64,000 nt of DNA from Plastoroseomonas hellenica (GTDB lineage Bacteria; Pseudomonadota; Alphaproteobacteria; Acetobacterales; Acetobacteraceae): positions 62,001 through 126,000 of the forward strand of contig NZ_JAAGBB010000017.1 in assembly GCF_018129085.1 (NCBI RefSeq), given 5' to 3'. The notes below the pieces were generated by a model that did no database searches, was not told the origin of the DNA, and saw nothing but the letters and a program-made list of their open reading frames with translations. A program made the position numbers and the translations under genes. Of the stretch, positions 41,597 through 50,028 are shown in pieces; positions within the stretch are counted from its first letter, which is position 1, and each line of letters opens with the position of its first letter.

Positions 41597-44500
41597 ATGA
41601 CCGAGAGCACGATCCGCGTCGCGACCTTCAACGCGTCGCTCAATCGCAGCGCCGAAGGCGAGTTGGTTGCGGATCTGTCGACACCCGGCAACCAGCAGGC
41701 GCGGACGGTGGCCGAGGTCATCCAGCGCAACGCGCCGGACATCGTGCTGATCAACGAGTTCGACTACGTCCCCGACAACCAGGCGCTCGACCTGTTCCGC
41801 GACAATTATCTGGGAGTCGGCCAGAACACCCTCGGCCTCGCCGATGGCGGCGGCACGCCGATCAACTTCGGCTATGCCTTCACCGCGCCCTCCAACACCG
41901 GCATCGCCTCCGGCTTCGACCTCAACAACAACGGTCAGGCGGTGACGGCGCCGGGCGCGCCGGGCTATGGCGACGACGCCCTCGGCTTCGGCAACTATCC
42001 CGGCCAGTACGGCATGGCGATCTACTCGAAGCACGAGATCCTCTACGACCAGATCCGCAGCTTCCAGACCTTCCTCTGGAAGGACATGCCCGATGCGCGC
42101 CTGCCCGACGATCCCACCACGGCGACGCCGGAGGACTGGTATTCGCCGGAGGAGCTCGCGGTGATGCGCCTCTCCTCCAAGAGCCACTGGGACATCCCGG
42201 TGCTGGTGGATGGCGAGGTGATCCACATCATCGTCGCACACCCGACGCCGCCGACCTTCGATGGCGCGGAGGACCGCAACGGGCTGCGCAACGCCGACGA
42301 GATCCGCTTCATCAGCGACTACGTCACCCCCGGCCAGGGTGATTACATCTATGACGACCAGGGCAATACCGGCGGGCTCGAGGCCGGCGCCCGCTTCGTC
42401 ATCATGGGCGACATGAACGCCGACCCGAAGGATGGCGACAGCGTCGACACCGCGATCAACCAGTTGCTGGACAATCCCATCATCGACAGCAGCCTGGTGC
42501 CGACCAGCCCGGGCGGCGCCGAGCAGGCGGCGCTGCAGGGCGGCGCCAATGCCGGCCATGGCGGCGATCCCGCGCAGGACACCGCCGACTTCGCCGATGG
42601 CGCGCCCGGCAATCTGCGCGCCGATTACGTGCTGCCCTCCACCAATGGCCTGACGCCCGTCGACGCCCAGGTATTCTGGCCGGAAACGGGCGACCCGCTC
42701 TTCCCGCTGGCGGGGACCTTCGACCCGGCCCTGCTGCCGAACGGCTTCCCCGCCTCCGATCACCGGCTGGTCTCGGTGGACCTCACGATCGACGAGAGCT
42801 TCCCGACGCTCTCCGGCGACGCGCCGACCGTCATCGGCCATCGCGGCGCCAGCGGCTCGCGGCCCGAGCACACGCTGGAGGCCTACCGCGTGGCGATCGA
42901 ACACGGCGCCGACGTGATCGAGCCGGATCTGGTGGTGACCAAGGACGGCCACTTGATCGTCCGCCATGAGCCGATGCTCGGTGGCACCACCGACATCGCC
43001 GACCATCCCGAATTCGCCGATCGCCGCACCACCAAGGTGATCGAGGGCGAAACCGTCACCGACTGGTTCGCCGAGGACTTTACCCTCGCCGAGATCAAGA
43101 CGCTCTATGCCCGCGAGCGCATCCCGCAGGTCCGGCCCGAGAATGCCGAATACAATGACCAGTTCCGGATCCCGACGCTGGAGGAGGTGATCGACCTCGT
43201 GAAGCAGGTCGAGGCCGAGACCGGCCGCCAGATCGGCATCATCCCGGAGACCAAGCACCCGACCTATTTCGAATATGCGGGCAGCTATGCCGACGGCACG
43301 CCGATCCATGTCGACACCAGCCAGTTGCTGGTCGACACGCTGGTCGCGAATGACTTCACCGATCCGTCCCGGGTCTCGATCCAGTCCTTCGAGATCGCCA
43401 ACCTGATCGAGTTGCAGACCAGGATCATGCCGGCCGCCGGCATCGACCTGCCGCTGGTGCAGCTCATGTTCAACAACTACTCGCCGGACATCCTGTTCCA
43501 TCTCGACCCGGCCAATGCCGCGCGCGGCGCGGACCCGAGCCTGTTCGACGGCTTCGACTTCGCGCTGACCAAGGATACGGTCGCCGAGATCGGCGGCGGC
43601 GGCCTCTATTCCTCCGCCGCCTTCCAGGCGATGGCCGCGCTGTATGCGGAGGCGATCAGCCCCTACAAGGAGGATATCTACCTCACCGCGCCGGCCGCGG
43701 CGCCGGTCGATTTCGACGGCGACGGCATCGCGACGATCACCAACCAGCTCACCGGCGAGGTGGTGCCGATCGTCGACTGGGCGCATGACGCCGGCCTCGA
43801 GGTGGTGGTCTTCACGCTGCGCGACGAGGAGCCCTTCCTGTTCCTCAACCAGGATGGCAGCGTGCAGCGGCCGGTCGAGGAATACGTCAAGATCGCACTG
43901 GCCGGCTTCGACGGCATCTTCACCGATTTCCCCGGCAGCGGCCGCCAGGTCGTGGACCAGCTCAAGGCTGGCGACGGCGCGATCGCGCTCGCCAATCAGC
44001 AGGGCGGCAACGACATCCTGGTCTTCGATCCCGAAGCGCTGACCCGCGCCAAGGCGAGCGACGGCATCGACACCGCGATCTATGGCGGTGACGACAGGCT
44101 GGTGCTCGCGGCCGGGATCGAGGATGCCGAGTTGCGCGGCGATGCCGGTGCCACGGTCCTGGGCAACCGGCTCGACAACCGCATCACCGGCAATGCCGGG
44201 GATGATCGCCTGAAGGGCGAAGGCGGCGACGACGTCCTGGGTGGCGGCAGTGGCGACGACGACCTGTCAGGTGGCCGCGGCGACGACACCCTGGCGGGCG
44301 ATGCGGGCGGTGATGAGCTGGACGGCGGCACCGGGGACGACCGGCTGCGCGGTGGGGATGGCGACGACCGGCTGTGGGGCGGCAAGGGCAGCGATACGCT
44401 GCAGGGCGGCGCGGACAGCGATATCCTGTACGGCGGCAAAGGCGCGGACGCGTTCGTCTATGACACCGCCGCCGAAGGCGATGATGTCATCCGCGACTTC

Positions 44501-44770
44501 GGCTGGGGCGACCGGATCGTGATCTCGGCGGCGGGCTTCGGCGGCGATCTCGAGGAAGGCCTCCTGTCCCGTCGGCGCTTCGACGTGGTCCATGCCAATG
44601 GTGAGCTCCCGGAGGGGACCACGCGGGAGGGAAGCGGGCAGTTCCTGTTCGACGACTGCGCGAAGCTGCTCTGGTGGGATGCCGACGGCTCGGGTGCCGA
44701 GGACGCGGTCCTCATCGCCCGCCTGCCCCGGGCCGACCTCTCGGCCTCGGACATCATGATCGTCGCCTGA
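41597..44770 (+). CDS. secreted phosphatase-GDPD-RTX fusion protein
   Basis: A 1057-residue three-part protein. Residues 1-395 are an endonuclease/exonuclease/phosphatase fold (VATFNASLN, LINEFDY, MGDMNADPKDG, SDHRLVSVDL). Residues 410-790 are a glycerophosphodiester phosphodiesterase (VIGHRGASGSRPEHTLEAYR, VIEPDLVVTKDG). Residues 855-955 hold calcium-binding RTX nonapeptides (GGxGxDxLx type), followed by a C-terminal block ending in ASDIMIVA, typical of type I secretion. There is no N-terminal signal peptide, as expected. It should hydrolyse phosphodiesters outside the cell, perhaps for phosphate or glycerol. No ABC exporter genes are nearby. Confidence 0.88.
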   Translation: MTESTIRVATFNASLNRSAEGELVADLSTPGNQQARTVAEVIQRNAPDIVLINEFDYVPDNQALDLFRDNYLGVGQNTLGLADGGGTPINFGYAFTAPSNTGIASGFDLNNNGQAVTAPGAPGYGDDALGFGNYPGQYGMAIYSKHEILYDQIRSFQTFLWKDMPDARLPDDPTTATPEDWYSPEELAVMRLSSKSHWDIPVLVDGEVIHIIVAHPTPPTFDGAEDRNGLRNADEIRFISDYVTPGQGDYIYDDQGNTGGLEAGARFVIMGDMNADPKDGDSVDTAINQLLDNPIIDSSLVPTSPGGAEQAALQGGANAGHGGDPAQDTADFADGAPGNLRADYVLPSTNGLTPVDAQVFWPETGDPLFPLAGTFDPALLPNGFPASDHRLVSVDLTIDESFPTLSGDAPTVIGHRGASGSRPEHTLEAYRVAIEHGADVIEPDLVVTKDGHLIVRHEPMLGGTTDIADHPEFADRRTTKVIEGETVTDWFAEDFTLAEIKTLYARERIPQVRPENAEYNDQFRIPTLEEVIDLVKQVEAETGRQIGIIPETKHPTYFEYAGSYADGTPIHVDTSQLLVDTLVANDFTDPSRVSIQSFEIANLIELQTRIMPAAGIDLPLVQLMFNNYSPDILFHLDPANAARGADPSLFDGFDFALTKDTVAEIGGGGLYSSAAFQAMAALYAEAISPYKEDIYLTAPAAAPVDFDGDGIATITNQLTGEVVPIVDWAHDAGLEVVVFTLRDEEPFLFLNQDGSVQRPVEEYVKIALAGFDGIFTDFPGSGRQVVDQLKAGDGAIALANQQGGNDILVFDPEALTRAKASDGIDTAIYGGDDRLVLAAGIEDAELRGDAGATVLGNRLDNRITGNAGDDRLKGEGGDDVLGGGSGDDDLSGGRGDDTLAGDAGGDELDGGTGDDRLRGGDGDDRLWGGKGSDTLQGGADSDILYGGKGADAFVYDTAAEGDDVIRDFGWGDRIVISAAGFGGDLEEGLLSRRRFDVVHANGELPEGTTREGSGQFLFDDCAKLLWWDADGSGAEDAVLIARLPRADLSASDIMIVA

Positions 44771-44790
44771 TGGTTCGCCCCTGAAGAAAA

Positions 44791-44813
44791 CCCGGCCGCG
44801 TCGCGCGGCCGGG
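44791..44813 (-). terminator. intrinsic terminator of the PDZ pseudo-protease gene
   Basis: Arms CCCGGCCGCG and CGCGGCCGGG surround TCG, and on the minus strand the stem is followed by TTTTCTTC (44783-44790). It lies just after the stop of the PDZ gene and also 20 nt after the RTX fusion, so it may serve both. Confidence 0.8.
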
Positions 44814-44819
44814 CCGGTC

Positions 44820-45791
44820 TCAATGCAGCCGCGGCGCCTTCAGGAACTGCGTGCGGTCCGAGGAGACCACGGTGATCTGCCGCATGGCACTGCGCCGGGC
44901 CAGCTTCATCGGCACGCGCGCGCCGGCGGCACCCACCGACCAGACCGCGCGCCACAGCGTCGCCAGATCATCGACTGGGGCATCAGCCACGGACACCACC
45001 CGGTCCCCGGCCCGGATCCCGGCCTTTTCCGCCGGCCCGCCCGGAGCCAGGGAGGCGATGGTCACCCCTTCCTCATCCTCGGTCGCATAGAGGCCGAGCC
45101 AAGGGCGCACCGGGCGGTCCGGACGGCCGCGCGTCAACAGGTCATCCAGCACCGGGCGCAGGCGGTGGATCGGCACCACCATGTTGAGGTCCTTGCGCCG
45201 CTTCTCGTCGCCTTCCTGCAGGATCAGCGACCCGATGCCGATCAGCGCCCCATCCGGCCCGATCAGCCCGGCGCCACCCCAGGCCGGATGCGCCGGCGCC
45301 GTGAACAGCGCGTCCTCCAGCAGGTATTCCCAGTAGCCCGCGAAGGGCTGGCGCGCGACCAGCCGGCAGGCCAGCGCATGCGCCCGGCCGCCGCCGCCCG
45401 CCAGGATCGCTTCCGCACCGACCTGCAGCGCCTCGCTGTCGCCAAGCGGCAGCGGCGGCACATGCGGGCGGCCCAGCGACTGCACCAGCCCGAAGCCCGT
45501 CTCCTGGTCGATCGCCAGCGGCACCCCGGGCAGCACCCGCCCGTCGCCGAAGCGCAACCAGACGCTCTCGGCCTCGGTCACCAGATAGCCGATGGTCAGG
45601 AACAACCCATCCTCGCGGATCAGCACGCCGCTGCCTTCGCGGTCGGTCCCGAGGACCGGCGCGGTGAAGCCGTCCTCCGGTACCTGCGCCCGCAACGAGA
45701 CCACCGCTGAAAGCGCCCGGGCGAGATCGAAGCCGAGCGCGCCCTGGTCGGGCTGCAGGGTCTCCGGGATCTCCCAATCATCCTTTGCCAT
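44820..45791 (-). CDS. trypsin-fold/PDZ protein lacking the catalytic triad (HtrA-like pseudo-protease)
   Basis: A 323-residue protein with an S1C (DegP/HtrA-like) domain and a C-terminal PDZ domain (about residues 225-300, GLYATEDEEGVTIASLAPGGP). Lining up the family motifs, the catalytic His position reads Tyr69 in TIGYLV, the Asp is Gly99 in DQETGFGLV, and the nucleophile Ser is Trp171 in AWGGAG. All three are gone while GSGVLI and the fold elements remain. There is no signal peptide. A non-proteolytic binding role is likely. A terminator follows. Confidence 0.78.
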   Translation of the reverse strand: MAKDDWEIPETLQPDQGALGFDLARALSAVVSLRAQVPEDGFTAPVLGTDREGSGVLIREDGLFLTIGYLVTEAESVWLRFGDGRVLPGVPLAIDQETGFGLVQSLGRPHVPPLPLGDSEALQVGAEAILAGGGGRAHALACRLVARQPFAGYWEYLLEDALFTAPAHPAWGGAGLIGPDGALIGIGSLILQEGDEKRRKDLNMVVPIHRLRPVLDDLLTRGRPDRPVRPWLGLYATEDEEGVTIASLAPGGPAEKAGIRAGDRVVSVADAPVDDLATLWRAVWSVGAAGARVPMKLARRSAMRQITVVSSDRTQFLKAPRLH

Positions 45792-45861
45792 ATACGGGCC
45801 CCTGGTCCTGTCTCGGTGGCGGCCAAGGGCGGCCGCCGCGATCCTGACCCTATGCCTAGCA

Positions 45862-45896
45862 TAAAAAAGGCCGGCGGGAGCCTCGCCCCGCCGGCC
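45862..45896 (-). terminator. intrinsic terminator of the TorF-type porin gene
   Basis: A 10-bp GC stem (GGCCGGCGGG at 45869-45878 with CCCGCCGGCC at 45887-45896) is followed on minus by six T (complement of 45863-45868). Lies 28 nt past the porin stop. Confidence 0.88.
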
Positions 45897-45924
45897 GATC
45901 ACGCAGAAGCCTTCTGCGGCCGCA

Positions 45925-46725
45925 TCAGAACTTCCAGGTCAGGGTCCCGACGAAACGGGCGTTGCAGATCTTGAGGCCGCCGCATTCCCGCTCGCTCAAA
46001 TCGGTGCCGTAGAAGCCGACCGAGGCGCTGAACCCCGCGGCGATGTCACGCGACAGGGTGATGCCGTACCAGAGGTAGCCATCATTCGCGATGCCGAAGC
46101 GTTGATAGCGGTCGATGAACTGATAGCCGAGGCGGCCGCCCAAGGTCACGTCGATCCCCGGGATCTTCCAGTCGACACCGCCTTCCAGATAGACGCCCGA
46201 GCCGGAGCGGCCGAAGAAGTTCGGGGAATAATTGATCGCCGCGGTCAGGCTGACATCGTTGCCGACATCGACGGTCCCGCGGACGCCGACTTCAAGATAG
46301 GACAGCTCGAACTGGCCGGGCTGCGCGGTGTAGCCCGGATAGGTGTAGCCGATGACATAGGTGTCCCACTTCACCGGGCCGGTCTCGAAGCGGAAGCCGC
46401 CGATGATGTCCAGCTCCTGCCGCGCGTTGGTGGCGAGGAAGGTCGCGGTGCTGAGGAAGGCACCGACGTAGAACCCGCTTTCGTGGGAGAGCTCCAGGGT
46501 GCCCTGGAAGGCGCCGCGGTTGCGGGTCTGGCTGATGCCGCGGAAGAGGTAGTCGGTGGTGGCGGCCACGCTGCCGCTCAGCGACAGCCCCGCACCCAGT
46601 TCGACCTGCGCCTTGGCGGGCGCCGCGGCGCCGATGCCGAACGCGAGGACAGCCGCGGCGGCCAGGCTGCCAAGGCGCAGCCGCTTGAGGCGGCCGAGAA
46701 GGGCGGATGGAGCGAGAACTGTCAT
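45925..46725 (-). CDS. TorF-family putative outer-membrane porin
   Basis: A 266-residue outer-membrane beta-barrel candidate. A signal peptide (LGSLAAAAVLAFGIGAAAPAKAQ) precedes alternating strands with GSVAATTDYLFRGISQTRNRGAFQG, the hallmark of the TorF/TIGR02001-type family. The protein ends in Phe (WKF), the outer-membrane insertion signal. The start at 46725 follows AGGAAAG. The transported solute is unknown. It has a long upstream region carrying two direct repeats. Confidence 0.88.
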   Translation of the reverse strand: MTVLAPSALLGRLKRLRLGSLAAAAVLAFGIGAAAPAKAQVELGAGLSLSGSVAATTDYLFRGISQTRNRGAFQGTLELSHESGFYVGAFLSTATFLATNARQELDIIGGFRFETGPVKWDTYVIGYTYPGYTAQPGQFELSYLEVGVRGTVDVGNDVSLTAAINYSPNFFGRSGSGVYLEGGVDWKIPGIDVTLGGRLGYQFIDRYQRFGIANDGYLWYGITLSRDIAAGFSASVGFYGTDLSERECGGLKICNARFVGTLTWKF

Positions 46726-46928
46726 GCGGTCTTTCCTGCCTTGCAATCATGTCGACATTCGTGGAGCCATCCCGACCCTCGGATCGGCACGGCTCAGCAA
46801 ACATCGAGGATGGAGCAAGAACGATGCCGCGCCGTCACGTCGTGCACGGAGGCCGCCCGATGGCGACCCGCGGCCACGGCATTGTCGCCCTATCCCGCGG
46901 CAGTGATATCGCAACGAGCGATCCATGC

Positions 46929-46975
46929 CTGTAAATTGGGCATCCAACTTGATGCCACGACTGTAAAATCGGCAT
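46929..46975. promoter_or_regulatory. two 15-bp direct repeats, 32 bp apart
   Basis: CTGTAAATTGGGCAT (46929-46943) and CTGTAAAATCGGCAT (46961-46975) agree at 13 of 15 positions and are spaced three helical turns apart, typical of tandem activator or repressor sites. They sit in the 383-nt divergent gap (46726-47108) between the porin and the small periplasmic protein, and no gene is seen there. Confidence 0.45.
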
Positions 46976-47108
46976 AAAGGCGACGTACTAGGCATTGCCG
47001 TCCCGCTGCCCCCTGTTCAGGCTGGGCGGGACGCATTGCTGCCGAAAGGGATGCATCCAGCGGCGGCGCGGCCGCGTATCGCGGCATCGCCACCGAGAAG
47101 GATGCTCG

Positions 47109-47474
47109 ATGCCCCGCCCCGCCGTTTTCGCGTTCTGCGTACTGCTCGCCCTGCCGGCCGCGGCGGAGGCGCCCACCGAGGATTTCGGCGCATGGCCGCC
47201 GCTGCGGGATCCCTTCCCCAGTACCGGCGGTGGCGGGATCATGATCGCCGGCTATCGCCCGGTGCTGGCGGGGGCGGTCTGCTCCACTGATTTCGAGGCG
47301 GTGGAACCGAACGGCACCCGTCACCCCAATACCGTCGTGTTCGAGGCGGTGCCGGCGCAGGGCGGGATTCTCTGCACCAACGGCCGCTGGCGCTCGCTCA
47401 CCGGCGACGCCTCCGGCACCACGTCCTTCCGCGTCTTCATCCGTGACGGCGTGGTACGCGGCCAACCGCTTTGA
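47109..47474 (+). CDS. small periplasmic hypothetical protein
   Basis: A 121-residue protein with a signal peptide (MPRPAVFAFCVLLALPAAAEA). The mature part has two Cys residues that could form a disulfide (in AVCSTDF and ILCTNGRW) and no recognised domain. The ATG at 47109 follows AGAAGGA. It is followed by a reversed copy of the dispersed repeat. Function unknown. Confidence 0.7.
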   Translation: MPRPAVFAFCVLLALPAAAEAPTEDFGAWPPLRDPFPSTGGGGIMIAGYRPVLAGAVCSTDFEAVEPNGTRHPNTVVFEAVPAQGGILCTNGRWRSLTGDASGTTSFRVFIRDGVVRGQPL

Positions 47475-47490
47475 GACCAGGACCGGTGCC

Positions 47491-47580
47491 GAGACCAACC
47501 CGCGGCCGCAGGCCGCCACTGGTCTCTGCGGGCGAGCGCAGCAATGCCCCGGGGCCGCGAACGCGGCCCCGCGCGCGACC
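47491..47580 (-). repeat. reversed copy of the GC-rich dispersed repeat
   Basis: Read on minus, this stretch matches 28799-28885 closely: the hairpin core GGGGCCGC-NTTC-GCGGCCCC, then CGGGGCAT, TGCTGCGCTCGCCC, GCAGAG and GTGGCGGCCTGCGGCCGC. It starts 16 nt after the stop of the small periplasmic gene. Confidence 0.85.
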
Positions 47581-47614
47581 ATCAGCCGGGCCGACGCCTC
47601 AGGCGTCATCCAGC

Positions 47615-47639
47615 TATGCTTGCGCTGCACCGCAGCATA
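47615..47639. promoter_or_regulatory. candidate PhaR-type site upstream of the DUF3141 gene
   Basis: CTGC-ACC-GCAG (47625-47635) fits CTGC-N3-GCAG, recalled as the PhaR recognition sequence of Rhodobacter. It is nested in an outer dyad TATGCT (47615-47620) / AGCATA (47634-47639). It lies 100 nt before the PHA-synthase-like gene. Chance matches to an eight-base motif do occur. Confidence 0.4.
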
Positions 47640-47735
47640 TGCCCATCTAGGCTTCCTGTTCCCGCCCGCGCTGGTACCGCCCAGGCGCGCATGGCATGCA
47701 GCGTGGCGCCAAGCCGCGCCCAGGAGTTCCCCCTG

Positions 47736-50015
47736 ATGAGCCAAGCCCCCCGCCTGCCCGGTGCCGAGATCGCTACCCGCGCGGCCGAGACCGCCGGCCG
47801 TGCCGCCGAACAGGCCCGTCACATCGCCGAGGTCGCGCTGCGCGCCGCACCCGTCTTCGCGCCGCACCCACCCGCGCTGCCGCCGATCGCCCCCTTCCTG
47901 AAGACGCCGCTCGCCCTCGCCCAGGACGCCGCCGCCTATGCCGTGGATGCCGGCCAGCGCTGGGTCATGTTCTGGGACGCGATGCGCCAGGCCGGGAACA
48001 CCTTCGTCGCACATGAGGAAGCCGGCTGCCCGCCGGTGCTGGTCTTCGACTACGACATGGTGGTCGACGGCCGCACCCTGGCACGGCCCTGCAACTACGC
48101 GCTGGTCGCCATCCGCCCGCCCGAGGGCTGGGCGCCGATCAACCACGCCTTCCGCCCCTTCGTCATCATCGACCCCCGCGCCGGCCACGGCGCCGGCATC
48201 GGCGGCTTCAAGTCGGACAGCCAGGTCGGCGTCGCGCTGCGCCGCGGCCATCCGGTCTATTTCGTCATCTTCTTCCGCGACCCGGAGCCCGGCCAGTCGA
48301 TCCTCGACATCACCGCGGCCGAGGGCGATTTCCTGCGCGCGATCCGCGCCCGCCATCCGGAGGCGCCGAAGCCTGTCGTCATCGGCAATTGCCAGGGCGG
48401 CTGGGCGGTGATGATGCTGGGCGCGGCGGAGCCCGAGCTGACCGGGCCGCTGGTGCTGAATGGCGCGCCCCTCTCCTACTGGGCGGGCGAGACCGGCAAG
48501 AACCCGATGCGCTACCTGGGCGGCCTCGCCGGCGGCGCCTGGCCGGCGGCGATGATGGCCGATCTCGGCAACGGCAAGTTCGATGGCGCCAACCTGGTGC
48601 TGAACTTCGAGAGCCTGTCGCCCGGCAACACCTGGTTTCGCAAGTATTTCAACCTCTATCAGAACGCCGACACCGAGACCGAGCGCTTCCTGGAATTCGA
48701 GCGCTGGTGGGGTGGCTTCTACCTGATGAACAGCGACGAGATCAGTTGGATCGTGGAGAACCTGTTCATCGGCAACCGCTTCTCGCACGGCACGCTCGGC
48801 GCCGGGCCGGGGGCCGCCTTCGACATGCGGGCCGTGCGCTCGCCGGTCATCGTCTTCGCCTCGGCCGGGGACAACATCACGCCGCCCGGCCAGGCGCTGC
48901 GCTGGATCGCCGACGTCTACCATGACGAGCAGGAGATCAAGACGCGCGGCCAGACCATCATCTACCTGGTGCACACCGATATCGGGCATCTCGGTATCTT
49001 CGTCTCCGGCAAGGTCGCGCTGAAGGAACACGCCGAGATCGCCAATACGCTCGAGATGATCGAGGCGGTGGCGCCCGGCCTCTATGAGATGCGCATCACC
49101 GGCACCGAGGGCACCGGCCTCAACACCGGCTTCCAGGTGGAGCTGGTGGAGCGCAGCGTCGCCGATATCCGCGCCATCTCCGGCGATGCGGAGAACGAGG
49201 CTTTCCCGGCGGTTGCCAAGGTCAGTGCGCTGACCGAAAGCCTCTACGACATGACGCTGCGCCCGCTGATCCGCCAGTTCGCGACCGAGCAGAACGCGGA
49301 GCTGCGCCGCAAGCTGCATCCGCTGCGCGCCCGGCGCAGCCTGCTGTCGGAGAAGGTCAACCCCTTCATGGCGCCCTTCGCCGCCTGGGCGGAAATGGCG
49401 CGCGCGCATCGCGCCCCGGCCGATGCCGGCAACGCCTTCATCGCGCTGGAACGCGCGGTTGCCGACACGGTCGAGCGCGGCCTGGACCGTTGGCGCGACA
49501 TGCGCGACGCGACCGCTGAGGTTGCCTTCCACGCGCTCTATGGCGGCCTCGCGGCCGCCGGCATCACCGACGACGCGACGCCGATCGAGGCCCCCGCCCA
49601 GGCCGCGCTGCTGCAGACGCCGGAGGTGCAGGCCGCGATGGGCCGGATCGCCGATGGCGGCTATGCCGAGGCGGTGGTGCGGATGATGATCCTCCTCGCC
49701 CGCGCCCGTGGCGGCGTCCGCCGCGACCGCCTCGCCCGCTCCAACGCGCTGCTGACCGGGGAGAGCCCCTTCGCCGAGATGTCGGCGGAGGCGCGGCAGA
49801 CCCTGATCCGCGAGCAGACGCTGATCGTCGCCGTGGCACCGGAGGAGGCGCTGACCGCCCTGACCACGCTGCTGCCCAAGGCGCCGGAGCGTCGTCGCGC
49901 GCTGAACGCGGTGGAAGCCGTTGCCGGGCCCGAGGCGGAGCTGAACGAGCCAGCGATCGCGATGCTGAAGCGCCTGCGCGAGACGCTGAAGCTGCCGCGC
50001 CCGGCCGCCGCCTGA
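47736..50015 (+). CDS. DUF3141 protein, PHA-synthase-like alpha/beta hydrolase
   Basis: A 759-residue protein of the DUF3141 family. An alpha/beta-hydrolase core has the GNCQGGW box with a Cys nucleophile, as in polyhydroxyalkanoate synthases, plus a candidate acid in SAGDNITPPGQ and His in TDIGHLGIF. The N-terminal 60 residues are Ala-rich and phasin-like; the C-terminal 300 residues are helical and family-specific. Whether it makes polymer or acts in acyl transfer is not known. ATG at 47736 follows AGGAG. Confidence 0.85.
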   Translation: MSQAPRLPGAEIATRAAETAGRAAEQARHIAEVALRAAPVFAPHPPALPPIAPFLKTPLALAQDAAAYAVDAGQRWVMFWDAMRQAGNTFVAHEEAGCPPVLVFDYDMVVDGRTLARPCNYALVAIRPPEGWAPINHAFRPFVIIDPRAGHGAGIGGFKSDSQVGVALRRGHPVYFVIFFRDPEPGQSILDITAAEGDFLRAIRARHPEAPKPVVIGNCQGGWAVMMLGAAEPELTGPLVLNGAPLSYWAGETGKNPMRYLGGLAGGAWPAAMMADLGNGKFDGANLVLNFESLSPGNTWFRKYFNLYQNADTETERFLEFERWWGGFYLMNSDEISWIVENLFIGNRFSHGTLGAGPGAAFDMRAVRSPVIVFASAGDNITPPGQALRWIADVYHDEQEIKTRGQTIIYLVHTDIGHLGIFVSGKVALKEHAEIANTLEMIEAVAPGLYEMRITGTEGTGLNTGFQVELVERSVADIRAISGDAENEAFPAVAKVSALTESLYDMTLRPLIRQFATEQNAELRRKLHPLRARRSLLSEKVNPFMAPFAAWAEMARAHRAPADAGNAFIALERAVADTVERGLDRWRDMRDATAEVAFHALYGGLAAAGITDDATPIEAPAQAALLQTPEVQAAMGRIADGGYAEAVVRMMILLARARGGVRRDRLARSNALLTGESPFAEMSAEARQTLIREQTLIVAVAPEEALTALTTLLPKAPERRRALNAVEAVAGPEAELNEPAIAMLKRLRETLKLPRPAAA

Positions 50016-50028
50016 AGGCACGTCCTGA

